Shown here piece by piece: positions 44,851-53,747 of a stretch of DNA of 64,000 nt; positions within the stretch are counted from its first letter, which is position 1; each line of letters begins with the position of its first letter. The DNA is from Acidobacteriaceae bacterium dw_441 (GTDB lineage Bacteria; Acidobacteriota; Terriglobia; Terriglobales; Acidobacteriaceae), in assembly GCA_018449715.1 (NCBI GenBank), contig JAAVVA010000001.1:1054001-1118000 (forward strand). The letters are read 5' to 3'. A model generated the notes under the pieces. It was not told the DNA's origin and searched no databases. It saw nothing but the letters and a program-made list of their open reading frames with translations. The position numbers and the translations under genes are program-made.

Positions 44851-46224
44851 GTGAGCAAGACGTTCTACATCGAAACCTTCGGCTGCCAGATGAACGCCCA
44901 TGACTCGGAAAAGGTCATCGGCACGCTCAGCCACGAAGGCTACACCCAGGTCGCCGATGAGGAGCAGGCCAGCCTCATCCTCTATAACACCTGTTCCATC
45001 CGCGACAAGGCCGAACAAAAAGTCTTCCATCGGCTGAACGAGTACAAGCGGATGCAGGGCGAAGGGAAGCGCTTCGCCGTTCTCGGCTGCGTGGCCCAGC
45101 AGGAGGGCGAGCGCATCTTCGAGCGCGCCCCGTTCGTCTCGATGGTCGCTGGCTCCGCATCCTACCGCCATCTTCCGCAGATGCTGGCGCGTCTTGAAGC
45201 AGGCGAGAGCCGCATCACCGGCCTCGACGACCGCCAGACCGACGAGACCTTCGACACCGAGTTCACCGTCCGCTCCAACCCGCATCGCGGCTACATCACC
45301 ATCATCGAGGGCTGCGACAAGTTCTGCGCCTACTGCGTGGTCCCGTACACGCGCGGCAAGGAGCGCTCGCGCACCTCGGCCTCCGTTCTGGTCGAGGCTC
45401 GCCGCATGGCCGACGATGGCTTCACCGACATCCAGCTTCTCGGCCAGAACGTGAACTCCTGGCGCGACCCCTCGGGCCGCCTCTCCTTCGCGGAGCTTCT
45501 GTCCGAGGTCGGAAACATCCCCGGCATCCGCCGCGTTCGCTTCACGACCTCGCACCCCCGCGACTTCACCCGCGACATCGTCGAGGCCATCGACGCCACG
45601 CCCGCGCTCTGCGATCACGTTCATCTCCCGGTGCAGTCCGGCTCGTCCGCAGTGCTCCGCGCCATGTCGCGCGAGTACACCCGCGACTGGTACCTTGAGC
45701 GCATGAGCTGGATTCACTCCGCCAAGCGCGACATCAGCATCACCAGCGACATGATCGTCGGCTTCCCCGGCGAAACCGACGCCGACTTCGAGGAGACCAT
45801 CACCCTGCTCGATGCCGTGCGCTACGACGCGGTCTTCGCCTTCAAGTTCTCCCCGCGCCCCAACACCCCCGCCGTCGGAATGCCTGATACGATCCCCGAT
45901 GAGGTGAAGATGGAGCGTCTCCGCATCCTGAACGACCGCCAGCGCGAGATTCAGCGCGAGCACTACGCCCGTCATCTTGGCCACGAGGTCGAGGTGATGA
46001 TCGAGAGCTACAACCCCGCGCGCGGCCAGATCGTCGGACGTTCCACGCAGAACAAGACCGTCAACTTCACCCTCGCTCCCGGCGCGCCGGAGCCGCCGAT
46101 CGGAAGTTATCTTCCGATCAGCATCACGCGCACGATGCCCAACTGCCTGATCGGCGAAGCCGTCCCCGGAGCCATGCCTGTTCTGGCCACCCGTCAGCCG
46201 CAGCCGTTCGTCGTACTGAACTGA
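44851..46224 (+). CDS. miaB: tRNA-2-methylthio-N6-dimethylallyladenosine synthase
   Basis: 457 residues from GTG 44851. The N-terminal cluster cysteines lie in ETFGCQMNAHDSE, LYNTCSIRDKAE and VLGCVAQQEG; the radical-SAM motif CX3CX2C is in GCDKFCAYCVVPYTRG; GFPGETDADF and a C-terminal TRAM domain (EVMIESYNPARGQIVGRS, NFTL) follow. MiaB adds the 2-methylthio group to i6A37 in tRNAs reading UNN codons. The frame is open upstream into the S9 gene but is shadow there. No ribosome site is seen; a -10 box is 7 nt before the start. The bifunctional nuclease gene begins 1 nt after the stop. Confidence 0.95.
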   Translation: MSKTFYIETFGCQMNAHDSEKVIGTLSHEGYTQVADEEQASLILYNTCSIRDKAEQKVFHRLNEYKRMQGEGKRFAVLGCVAQQEGERIFERAPFVSMVAGSASYRHLPQMLARLEAGESRITGLDDRQTDETFDTEFTVRSNPHRGYITIIEGCDKFCAYCVVPYTRGKERSRTSASVLVEARRMADDGFTDIQLLGQNVNSWRDPSGRLSFAELLSEVGNIPGIRRVRFTTSHPRDFTRDIVEAIDATPALCDHVHLPVQSGSSAVLRAMSREYTRDWYLERMSWIHSAKRDISITSDMIVGFPGETDADFEETITLLDAVRYDAVFAFKFSPRPNTPAVGMPDTIPDEVKMERLRILNDRQREIQREHYARHLGHEVEVMIESYNPARGQIVGRSTQNKTVNFTLAPGAPEPPIGSYLPISITRTMPNCLIGEAVPGAMPVLATRQPQPFVVLN

Positions 46225-46225
46225 C

Positions 46226-46750
46226 ATGAGCGATCAACCCTCCATCTCCGCCGCGCACGCGCCCGAAGAGGTCGAGATGCAGATCCGCGGCCTCATGATG
46301 GACCCCGTGACGAACATGCCCATCGTCGTCCTCAAAGACGTCGCGGGCGACTCCGTCCTCCCCATCTGGGTCGGAGTCTTCGAGGCCAACGCCATCGCGC
46401 TCGAGCTTGAAAAGACCGCGATGCCGCGCCCCATGACGCACGATCTTCTCCGCAACATGGCGCGCAACCTCAACGCCGAGGTCCGCAAGGTCGTCGTCTC
46501 CGAGCTTCGCGACGACACCTTCTACGCGGTCATCTGGATGGAGCAGGGAGGCGAGGTCGTCGCGATGGACGCCCGCCCCTCTGATGCGATTGCGCTCGCC
46601 CTTCGTTGGGACTGCCCCATCTACGTCAACCGCGACGTGCTTGAAAACTCACGCCAGGCCGCGACCGGAACCCAGTCGATCAACGCGGACGAGATGCGCC
46701 GCTGGCTGGAAAATCTGAACGACGACGAGATGGGCCGCTATAAGATGTAA
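46226..46750 (+). CDS. Bifunctional nuclease family protein (DUF151/BFN)
   Basis: 174 residues. VVLKDVAGDSVLPIWVGVFEANAIALELE, RPMTHDLLRNM, and VAMDARPSDAIALALRWDCPIYV are the DUF151 hallmarks, a family with reported DNase and RNase activity in plants and an acidic active site. The C-terminal 30 residues (INADEMRRWLENLNDDEMGRY) form a UvrB/UvrC-like acidic helix often appended in this family. It lies 1 nt after miaB and 7 nt before a GT9 gene on the same strand. Confidence 0.9.
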   Translation: MSDQPSISAAHAPEEVEMQIRGLMMDPVTNMPIVVLKDVAGDSVLPIWVGVFEANAIALELEKTAMPRPMTHDLLRNMARNLNAEVRKVVVSELRDDTFYAVIWMEQGGEVVAMDARPSDAIALALRWDCPIYVNRDVLENSRQAATGTQSINADEMRRWLENLNDDEMGRYKM

Positions 46751-46757
46751 CCAGCGC

Positions 46758-47927
46758 ATGTCTCTCAAACAGACCTCCCTCCGTCTCTCGGCCCGGGCGT
46801 TCCTTTCGGCCGAACGCCTCTTTCGTTCGCCGCGGCAGACCGCATCGCCGAGCATCCTCATCCTCGAATACCTTCTTCCGCTGGGATGCTGCGTCCACCT
46901 CACCCCGGTCTACGAGGCCATCCGCCGCTCGGTCCCCCATGCAACCATCACGGTTGCAACTCGTGGCCTGGGACTCTCCCTTCTGCGGCACCAGAAATTC
47001 ATCGACCATCTTATCGAGACCCCGGACCCCTTCGCCTCGCTCTCGTCCGCTGCAAAGGCGCTGCGCGCTGAACTCTCCCGCCGCTCCATCTCACCGTCGC
47101 ACGTTCTTACGGGAGCCTCCGACCAGCGCTCGCGCATCGCATTACTTGCCATGCTTGCAGTGTCAGCACCACGTGGCGGCTTCACTGTCCATCGGGAACT
47201 CTACCAGCAGCCTCTCTCCTACGATTGGAACTGCAGCCTGATCGACAACAACCTTCGCCTGCTCCCCCTGCTGGGTGGCTCGCCGGAGCACGTCGAACCC
47301 CGCGTCTTCTTCTCCTTCTCCGACGCGGAGAAGGCCCGCGCCCTCGCTCATTCTGCGAACCCCGATGGCCGTCCCCTGGCGATCTTCGTGACGCAGAACA
47401 GCGGAGGCCAGCGCACCGGCTGGCACACCTCCCGCTTCGTGCAGGTTATCCGTCATGCGCACAATCTGGGCTGCGCTGTGGCTTATGTTGGAACCGAAAA
47501 AGATCGCGCCGCAATCGAGGAGTTACGTCAGGCCGCCGACGGTATCGGCGTCTCGCTCGCGGGGAACACCTCCGTGACCGAGCTTGCAGCCCTGCTCGCA
47601 CTCTCCGACATCGCCGTCTCTCTCGACACCGGAACCATGCACGTCGCCCGCAGCGTTGGTCTTCCAACGGTGGTGCTGGGCCCCTCATGGCAGAAGCCGC
47701 TCGAATGGCTTCCTCTGGAGCTACCCCAGGCCCGCATCCTTCGCGGAAAGGACCGCGACCGCAGCGAGATTCCGCCGAGCTACCAGCTTGATGAGATCGA
47801 AGCTTCCGCCGTCATCGCTGTTCTGGAAGAGCTTCTGAAGGCCTATCCGCCGAACGCGGCCAGCCGGGAAAAACGCATTGCAGAGGGCCTGTCCTCGGTC
47901 GATCACCTCGCACCGCAGGCCCTCTAA
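46758..47927 (+). CDS. Family 9 glycosyltransferase (heptosyltransferase-like)
   Basis: 389 residues with two Rossmann-like lobes: ILILEYLLPLGCCVHLTPVYEAIRR at the N end, in place of the usual R-x-GD-x-L motif, and the acceptor/donor motif SLDTGTMHVARSVGLPTVVLGPS in the second lobe. GT9 enzymes add ADP-heptose or related sugars to lipopolysaccharide core at the inner membrane face. Operon-like spacing to the nuclease gene (7 nt) suggests shared transcription. Sugar specificity is unknown, and the altered N-terminal motif makes heptose uncertain. Confidence 0.88.
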   Translation: MSLKQTSLRLSARAFLSAERLFRSPRQTASPSILILEYLLPLGCCVHLTPVYEAIRRSVPHATITVATRGLGLSLLRHQKFIDHLIETPDPFASLSSAAKALRAELSRRSISPSHVLTGASDQRSRIALLAMLAVSAPRGGFTVHRELYQQPLSYDWNCSLIDNNLRLLPLLGGSPEHVEPRVFFSFSDAEKARALAHSANPDGRPLAIFVTQNSGGQRTGWHTSRFVQVIRHAHNLGCAVAYVGTEKDRAAIEELRQAADGIGVSLAGNTSVTELAALLALSDIAVSLDTGTMHVARSVGLPTVVLGPSWQKPLEWLPLELPQARILRGKDRDRSEIPPSYQLDEIEASAVIAVLEELLKAYPPNAASREKRIAEGLSSVDHLAPQAL

Positions 47928-47936
47928 AAATAGTCG

Positions 47937-49250
47937 TTAGCGCTTCGCAAGCTCGTTGAGGAACTGGAAGAACTCCGGGAACGAGATCGCCGCGGCCTCT
48001 GCGCCGTGGATCACGTTCTCGCTGCTGGCCTTCAGCGCCGCGACAGCAAACGCCATCGCAATCCTGTGGTCGCTTCCCGAATCGATCTCGGCCCCATGAA
48101 GCTGCTGACCGCCGGGGATCGCAAGCCCATCCTCGAACTCCGTGAACTCCGCTCCCATCGCCTTCAGGTTCTTCGCCACCAGCGCGATGCGGTCCGACTC
48201 CTTCACGCGCAGCTCCTTCGCGTCGCGAATCGTAACGCCGTCCCGCGTGTAAGGAGCAATTGCTGCAATCACCGGCAGTTCGTCGATCAGCTGCGCTGAA
48301 AGCGCACCCGAAATCTCCGCACCCTTCAGCTCCTCGGCACGGTTCACCTGGATCGTGCCAATCGTCTCGCCGTGATGCTCTTCCACCATCAGAACCTTGA
48401 TCTTGCCGCCGAGCGCGGTAATCACATCCAACAGGGCAGCTCGCGTCGGGTTCAACCCCAGTGAGTCGAGCACAAGGTTCGAGTCGGGGAAGAGAAGCGC
48501 GGAGCACAGGAAAAACGCCGCCGAAGAAATATCTCCGGGAACCGTCGCTTCAATAGCCTTCAGCTTCTGTCCGCCTGCAATGCTCAGCTTTTCGCCGTTG
48601 CGCGAAAGCGTAGCTCCAAAGGCCTTCAACGCGTGTTCGGAGTGGTCACGCGTCCGGACGGCCTCCGAAAGGCTCGTCGTCCCCTCCGCCTGTAATCCGG
48701 CGAACAGCACGGCGGTCTTCACCTGCGCCGAGGGAATCGGCGTCTCGAAGTCAATCGCCTTCAACGGGCCACCGTGAATCGTCATCGGGGCATGCCCGTC
48801 CACGAGGTCGATCCTAGCGCCCATTGCCGACAGCGGCTTACGGATGCGCTCCATCGGGCGCATCGTCAGCGAGTGGTCGCCAATCATCGTAAAGGTGCCT
48901 GGATGCGATGCAATCAGGCCTGCCAGCATACGCATCGTGCTGCCGGAGTTTCCGCAGTCCAGTTTGCCCGTGGGCTGCTGAAACGCGCCCGCGACCCCGG
49001 TTACCTCAATCGAGGTGCCGTTCTTGACCACCTTCGCTCCAAGGGCCTCCATGCAGCCCAGCGTCGAGTGCGGATCGGCCCCCGTCGAAAAATTGGAGAG
49101 CTTGGTCGTCCCCTCTGCCAGCCCCGCCAACATGCCGTAGCGGTGCGAGATGGACTTATCGCCGGGTACCGTCACCGAGCCCTGAAAGCTGCGGGCCGGA
49201 CGAACAATCTGGGTCGTGGAAGCGCTGTGCTGTGCAATGGTAGAAGACAT
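47937..49250 (-). CDS. aroA: 3-phosphoshikimate 1-carboxyvinyltransferase (EPSP synthase)
   Basis: 437 residues from ATG 49250. VTVPGDKSISHRYGMLAGLA holds the phosphate-binding Lys, Ser and Arg; LDCGNSGSTMRMLAG is the PEP loop; RVKESDRI and GSDHRIAMAFA complete the active site. It joins PEP to shikimate-3-phosphate in aromatic amino acid synthesis. The frame is open upstream but that is antisense to the phosphatase gene. A -10 box (TAAAAT) ends 7 nt before the ATG. It is convergent with the GT9 gene, 9 nt apart, with no room for a long terminator. Confidence 0.95.
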   Translation of the reverse strand: MSSTIAQHSASTTQIVRPARSFQGSVTVPGDKSISHRYGMLAGLAEGTTKLSNFSTGADPHSTLGCMEALGAKVVKNGTSIEVTGVAGAFQQPTGKLDCGNSGSTMRMLAGLIASHPGTFTMIGDHSLTMRPMERIRKPLSAMGARIDLVDGHAPMTIHGGPLKAIDFETPIPSAQVKTAVLFAGLQAEGTTSLSEAVRTRDHSEHALKAFGATLSRNGEKLSIAGGQKLKAIEATVPGDISSAAFFLCSALLFPDSNLVLDSLGLNPTRAALLDVITALGGKIKVLMVEEHHGETIGTIQVNRAEELKGAEISGALSAQLIDELPVIAAIAPYTRDGVTIRDAKELRVKESDRIALVAKNLKAMGAEFTEFEDGLAIPGGQQLHGAEIDSGSDHRIAMAFAVAALKASSENVIHGAEAAAISFPEFFQFLNELAKR

Positions 49251-49257
49251 TACCTCT

Positions 49258-49263
49258 ATTTTA
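49258..49263 (-). promoter_or_regulatory. -10 box 7 nt before aroA (leaderless-type)
   Basis: TAAAAT on the minus strand, 7 nt before ATG 49250. GAGG lies between box and start but would be too close to work as a ribosome site. Confidence 0.5.
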
Positions 49264-49302
49264 GCCTTTCTCGCGCAGCGTCGTAGCGCCGTGGAGGAAG
49301 AG

Positions 49303-51177
49303 CTAAAGGGCGTGCAACACGACCACCGTCTCGTCGTCGAAGTGCTCCGTGCCAGCCTGGAAGTCCATGACAGCCTTGAGGATCGCCTCAACCATCGAGA
49401 CGGCTGTCGGCTGTCGCTGCGACTTGATGACTTTGGCCAGACGGTCGGTTCCGAACATATCTCCGTTGTCATTCTCGGCATCTGGGATGCCATCGGAGAA
49501 GAAGACAATCAGATCGCCGGGGCGAGTCGAGAGCGTGAACTCCTCGTACTCGACATCGGGGAAGAGCCCGAGCGGAAAACCCTCCGCCTGAATCGTCTTC
49601 ACATCCACCGTCGTCCGCGACCCGTTCGACGAGAGGGAGACAAACAGCGGCTGCACTGATCCTGCATTGGCGATCTGGACCGTCTGGTTGGAGTCATCCC
49701 AGATGGCGACCAGCATCGTGACGTACTGCGAATCCAGCCGCCGCTCCTGCAACTGGTCGTTCAGCGCGGCTAGCAGAGCCGCAGGCGAAAGATGCTGCGC
49801 CGCCAACGAGCGCAGGATTCCGCTGACCAGCGCCGCGTACAAGGCCGCAGGAGCGGCCTTTCCGCTGACATCGCCAATAGCCAGCGCAATCCGTCCGGGG
49901 CCATAGTCGAGAAAGTCGTAGACGTCGCCCCCGATTGAGCGAGCCGCGAGAAACTGCGCGGCAAACTCCGCACGCTCGAGCTTCGGCGGCTGCGGAGGCA
50001 TCAGGCGAAGCTGAACCTGCCGGGCCATCTCCAGATCGCGCTCCAGCCGCTGTTCTTCCTCGTGGATGCGCTGGTAGAGCCTGGCGTTGGCAATAGAAAT
50101 CGCGATCTGTGCCGCCAGCGTGGAAAGCGTCCGCTCGTGGTCCTCGGTGTAGTAGTTCACACGCGTATGCTCCAGATCGACTACGCCGATTACCTGCCCT
50201 TTGTAGATCAGCGGGACAGCCAGCTCGGAGCGCGCCTCCGGGTTCACCGCAAGATAGCGCGGGTCTTTGCGGACATCGGGCGTAAGAACGGACTCGCGCA
50301 TCTGCGCCGCGGCTCCGATGATCCCTTCGCCCAGCGTGACGTTGTGCTCGCGGGTAACGCGTTCGCCGTAGCGCGACGAGAAGCGGTGCTCGAACTGCTT
50401 TGTGCGCTCGTTCCACAGCAGGATCGTGAACATCTGGTAGTCGATGACGCGCTTCAGCAGCTGACCAATACGTTCGAGCAGGTCGTCGAGGTCGAGGATG
50501 CTGGTGATCTCTCGCGATATCTCATTGAGCAGGGCCAACGTCTGCGCCTGCCGCGAGACGCGCGTATAAAGCCGCGCGTTCTCGATGGCGGAGGCGACGC
50601 GAGAGGCGACCAGTTCCAGCAGTCTCTGGTGCTCGGGAGTGAAGAAGCCCGTGACTTCGGATTCGATGTCCAGCACCCCGATCACGCGGTTCTTGATGAT
50701 GAGCGGGACGGCCATCTCGGAGCGGACGTTGGGATTCGCGCTGATGTAGTGCACATCCTTGGTGACGTCGTCGATGCGCAGTGTCTTGCGCTGCAGGGCT
50801 GCCTGTCCGACGATGCCGCGGCCGATCTTAACGCGGGTGCGCTCGATCTCTGCCGAGTGACCGATCTGGAAGCGCATCCAGAGCTCCTGTGTGCGGTCGT
50901 TGATCAGCAGGATAGAGAAGATGCGGTAGTCGATGACGGCGCGGACCAGGTCGGCGACGCGGTGCATCAGGGCGTTCAGGTCGAGCGTGGTGTTCAGGGC
51001 GTCGGCCAGAGAGTGCAGAAACTCGACCTGGTGGACAGGGTCTACGCGGATGTTCGGCGCCTGCGGAGCGTCGTCCGAGCGTGGCCGGTAGTCCCCCTCG
51101 AAGCTGTGCTCGGGTGCGACCTCGGGGGATGGCGCGGCGGTGGAAGTTCCGCGTCGTTGTTTTGGGGCCGTAGACAT
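49303..51177 (-). CDS. GAF-GAF-PP2C (RsbU/SpoIIE-type) phosphatase
   Basis: 624 residues. Two GAF domains in tandem (about 70-225, with IGRGIVGQAALQRKTLRI and MAVPLIIKNRVIGVLDIES; about 240-395, with LGEGIIGAAAQMRES and LAVPLIYKGQVIGVVDLEH), a coiled coil (EEEQRLERDLEMARQVQLRLMP), and a SpoIIE-type Ser/Thr phosphatase with metal-binding Asp in IGGDVYDFLDYG, GDVSGKAAPAAL, FFSDGIPDAEN and the final DDETVVVL. Such proteins dephosphorylate anti-anti-sigma factors. No partner switch genes are nearby. Cytoplasmic, no membrane helix. A TAGTAT box lies 16 nt before its ATG. Confidence 0.92.
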   Translation of the reverse strand: MSTAPKQRRGTSTAAPSPEVAPEHSFEGDYRPRSDDAPQAPNIRVDPVHQVEFLHSLADALNTTLDLNALMHRVADLVRAVIDYRIFSILLINDRTQELWMRFQIGHSAEIERTRVKIGRGIVGQAALQRKTLRIDDVTKDVHYISANPNVRSEMAVPLIIKNRVIGVLDIESEVTGFFTPEHQRLLELVASRVASAIENARLYTRVSRQAQTLALLNEISREITSILDLDDLLERIGQLLKRVIDYQMFTILLWNERTKQFEHRFSSRYGERVTREHNVTLGEGIIGAAAQMRESVLTPDVRKDPRYLAVNPEARSELAVPLIYKGQVIGVVDLEHTRVNYYTEDHERTLSTLAAQIAISIANARLYQRIHEEEQRLERDLEMARQVQLRLMPPQPPKLERAEFAAQFLAARSIGGDVYDFLDYGPGRIALAIGDVSGKAAPAALYAALVSGILRSLAAQHLSPAALLAALNDQLQERRLDSQYVTMLVAIWDDSNQTVQIANAGSVQPLFVSLSSNGSRTTVDVKTIQAEGFPLGLFPDVEYEEFTLSTRPGDLIVFFSDGIPDAENDNGDMFGTDRLAKVIKSQRQPTAVSMVEAILKAVMDFQAGTEHFDDETVVVLHAL

Positions 51178-51262
51178 GGGAAGAGCCGATGATACTACTG
51201 ACGAAGCTGTGAGGGCTTCGGTTTTCTCTTCCGAGAGAGACTCTGTCGATTTGTGTCCCTTT

Positions 51263-52036
51263 TTAGTAACCAGAGGAGACCTGCGGGACCGATTCCTTGC
51301 CTGTCAACTCGTTGACGATCTTGACGCTGGCGCTGGCTCCAATGCGGCTGGCCCCGGCGTGCAGCATGGCGGAGGCATCGGCCAGCGAGCGGATGCCTCC
51401 CGAGGCCTTCACCCCGGCGCGGGAGCCTGCAACGCCGCGCAGCAGGCCAATGTCGTCCACGGTAGCTCCTCCGGTCGAAAAGCCGGTGGAGGTTTTGAGG
51501 AAGTCCGCCCCGGCGGAGAGGGCGATCTCGGAGGCGCGGAGCTTCTCCTCAAAGGTAAGCAGGCAGGTCTCGAGGATGACCTTCACGATGGCTCCGGAGC
51601 CGTGGGCCAGCTCGACCACGCCGCGAATGTCCTGCTTGACGGCCTCGTAGTCGGCAGGAGTGGCGCTCTTGAGCAGGCCAATGTTGAGGACCATGTCCAC
51701 GTCGTGCGCCCCATGCTTCAGGACGCGGGCCGTCTCGTCGCGCTTCGAGGCCGAAAGCGTGGCCCCCAGCGGGAAGCCGATGACCACACCGACCGGAACG
51801 CCAGTCCCCTGAAGAGTCGATGCGGCAAGCTGGACCCAGAAGGGATTGACCATCGCACAGGCGAAGCGGTACTCGGCAGCCTCGTTGCAAAGCTGGACGA
51901 CCTGGCTGCGGGTGGCGTCGGGCTTCAGAAGTGTGTGGTCGAGGACGGCGGCGAGGCTTTGTGGGGAGGAGAGAGCCTGAGCTGCGAAGGTGTTGGGATC
52001 GAATGTCTGGGCTTCAGGGTGAGACAGGCTGCTCAT
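51263..52036 (-). CDS. deoC: Deoxyribose-phosphate aldolase
   Basis: 257 residues. The Schiff-base lysine is in DFLKTSTGF, the second active-site lysine in [10 protein letters not shown], with [10 protein letters not shown] and [17 protein letters not shown] upstream. It splits 2-deoxyribose-5-phosphate into glyceraldehyde-3-phosphate and acetaldehyde in nucleoside breakdown. The N end has about 25 extra residues before the catalytic barrel. AAGGAG lies 7 nt before the ATG. No other deo genes are adjacent. Confidence 0.95.
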   Translation of the reverse strand: MSSLSHPEAQTFDPNTFAAQALSSPQSLAAVLDHTLLKPDATRSQVVQLCNEAAEYRFACAMVNPFWVQLAASTLQGTGVPVGVVIGFPLGATLSASKRDETARVLKHGAHDVDMVLNIGLLKSATPADYEAVKQDIRGVVELAHGSGAIVKVILETCLLTFEEKLRASEIALSAGADFLKTSTGFSTGGATVDDIGLLRGVAGSRAGVKASGGIRSLADASAMLHAGASRIGASASVKIVNELTGKESVPQVSSGY

Positions 52037-52421
52037 GGTTCTCCTTCCGGGCTACCTGTGGGCAGCGCCGGTCATTTTTCTATCACATGGAACGCAGATT
52101 TGGCTGAGATCCGGATCACGATCCCTCCACCTGTTTTCGCGCAAAGCCCTCAAAAGACGAGGGGCGAAGGAAGGGATTCGTCTGGAGCGGTGACGAGCCG
52201 CCATAAAAAGAAGGTTTGTCAGGGAACTGAATGCAGGATTGTTCTCCAGTTTCATTCGTATGTCTTCCTGCATCTATTCTACCGGGCGCGAAGGCGGAAG
52301 GCCCGGTTCCGATTATGCGGCGCACAGCGTAATAGTGATTGACACCCGAGAGACGCTTTCCGATACTCAGAGGATATTCAGCCTCTCACGATAAAAATCT
52401 GAGCCATCAAGGGATACATTC
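52037..52421. other. 385-bp intergenic region with divergent promoters
   Basis: Lies between divergent deoC and the D-threonine aldolase-like gene. It contains the deoC ribosome site at its left end and a strong rightward promoter at 52339. Short frames exist but have no ribosome site or recognisable protein, so I see no gene. No RNA element recognised. Confidence 0.6.
52339..52367 (+). promoter_or_regulatory. Sigma-70 promoter for the D-threonine aldolase-like gene
   Basis: Perfect TTGACA (52339-52344), 17-bp spacer, GATACT (52362-52367). Start expected near 52374, leader about 48 nt. Confidence 0.8.
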
Positions 52422-53669
52422 ATGTCCACACGTCGTGCCTTCCTGTCTTCCGGCGCAGCTCTTGGCGCACTCGCGTTTGCAAACTCCCCGGCTCGCGGCA
52501 GCAGCGTCTCCTCGCCCTATCCCCTCAACGAGCTTGAAGCCCGCATCGCGAAGAAGGACTTCAGCGGCCTGACGAAGGACATGTTGCCGACGCCGTGCCT
52601 TCTGGTGGACCTGGACATGTTCGAGGCGAACATCAAGCACATGGCCGATACGACAAAGGGCAACGGCATCTCCGTGCGGCCACACGTTAAGGTCCACAAG
52701 AGCGTGGACGTGGCGAAGCATCAGGTACAGGCGGGAGCCATCGGACTGACCTGCGCCACGATCGCCGAAGCCGAGCTGTTTTCGGGGTCCGGAATTACCG
52801 GGGTTCTCTGGACGAAGCAGCCAGTCAGCAAGAACAACATCCTGCGCGCTGTCGCTTTGTCGAAGAAAGACCCGACCTTTATGTTCGTGGCCGACGACGC
52901 GCAGGTTGTCGACTGGGTGCAGGAGGCGGCAGAGGCGCAGAAAGCGAAGCTGCGGGTGGCTGTCTCGGTCGATGCGGGGATGGCGCGGCAGGGCATCGCA
53001 GGCGGACAGCCCGCCGTGGACCTCGCGAAGAAGATCAGCTCCTCCAGAAACCTTCAGTTCGAAGGCATCATGGCGTACTCCGGCGACGCGGCGCACACCA
53101 AAGGCTTCGAGGCGCGTAAGAAGAAGTCGAGCGAAGTTCTCGCCGGGGCCCGCGAGAGCAAGGAGCTTGCCCTGAAGGCCGGGTTACCGGTCAACATCGT
53201 CTCGGGCGGTTCGACCGGAACCTACAACATCGACCACGAGACAGGCCTGACCGAGCTTGAGGCCGGAACCTACGTCTTTATGGATACGGAGTACTTCATC
53301 GTCGGGGGCAAGGACGGCGACATGAAGCGCTACAACGACTGGAAGCCAGCCATGACGGTGCTGACAACGGTGGACAGCCAGCACCATCCCAACATCATCA
53401 CGACGGACTACGGCAACAAGGTACTGGCAAAGAAGACCGACGAGGTGAAGGACATGCCCTGGATCGAGGTCGGCGTGCAGGGCGCGGAGTATGGCGCGCT
53501 GCGCTGGAAGGACGGCGACCGTGCTCCGAAACTCGGGGAGCGGCTGGAGATTTATTGTACGAATCTGGACCAGTCCACCAACGCCTTCGACCGCTACTAC
53601 GTGCTGCGAGGCGACCATGTCGTGGATGTTTGGCCGATCATGGGCCGGTCTGGAGCTGCACAGCGTTAG
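52422..53669 (+). CDS. D-threonine aldolase/DSD1-like PLP enzyme with Tat signal
   Basis: 415 residues. The twin-arginine signal STRRAFLSSGAALGALAFA suggests folded export. The alanine racemase-like barrel follows: LPTPCLLVDLDMFEANI, then RPHVKVHKS with Lys90 as the Schiff-base lysine, VSVDAGMARQGI, and VSGGSTGTYNI. The C-terminal beta domain ends DRYYVLRGDHVVDVWPI with the His expected at the metal site and a Cys in EIYCTNLDQ. DSD1-type enzymes cleave D-threonine or dehydrate D-serine with a divalent metal. AAGGGA precedes the ATG. Substrate is uncertain. Confidence 0.88.
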   Translation: MSTRRAFLSSGAALGALAFANSPARGSSVSSPYPLNELEARIAKKDFSGLTKDMLPTPCLLVDLDMFEANIKHMADTTKGNGISVRPHVKVHKSVDVAKHQVQAGAIGLTCATIAEAELFSGSGITGVLWTKQPVSKNNILRAVALSKKDPTFMFVADDAQVVDWVQEAAEAQKAKLRVAVSVDAGMARQGIAGGQPAVDLAKKISSSRNLQFEGIMAYSGDAAHTKGFEARKKKSSEVLAGARESKELALKAGLPVNIVSGGSTGTYNIDHETGLTELEAGTYVFMDTEYFIVGGKDGDMKRYNDWKPAMTVLTTVDSQHHPNIITTDYGNKVLAKKTDEVKDMPWIEVGVQGAEYGALRWKDGDRAPKLGERLEIYCTNLDQSTNAFDRYYVLRGDHVVDVWPIMGRSGAAQR

Positions 53670-53671
53670 CC

Positions 53672-53718
53672 CTTCTCCGAAGGATGCGGTTCCGCGCACC
53701 GGCAGCGTTTCGGAGAAG
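53672..53718 (+). terminator. Hairpin after the D-threonine aldolase-like gene
   Basis: 10-bp perfect arms (CTTCTCCGAA/TTCGGAGAAG) separated by 27 nt, 2 nt after the stop. The large loop and lack of a T-run make it a weak terminator candidate. Confidence 0.4.
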
Positions 53719-53747
53719 CGTTGTCGGGCGCGGTGCATCTCATTGGT

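Noticed and set aside
52052-52273. 73-codon frame in the deoC upstream region
   Set aside because: No ribosome site, no family, and overlaps the expected promoter area; treated as noncoding.
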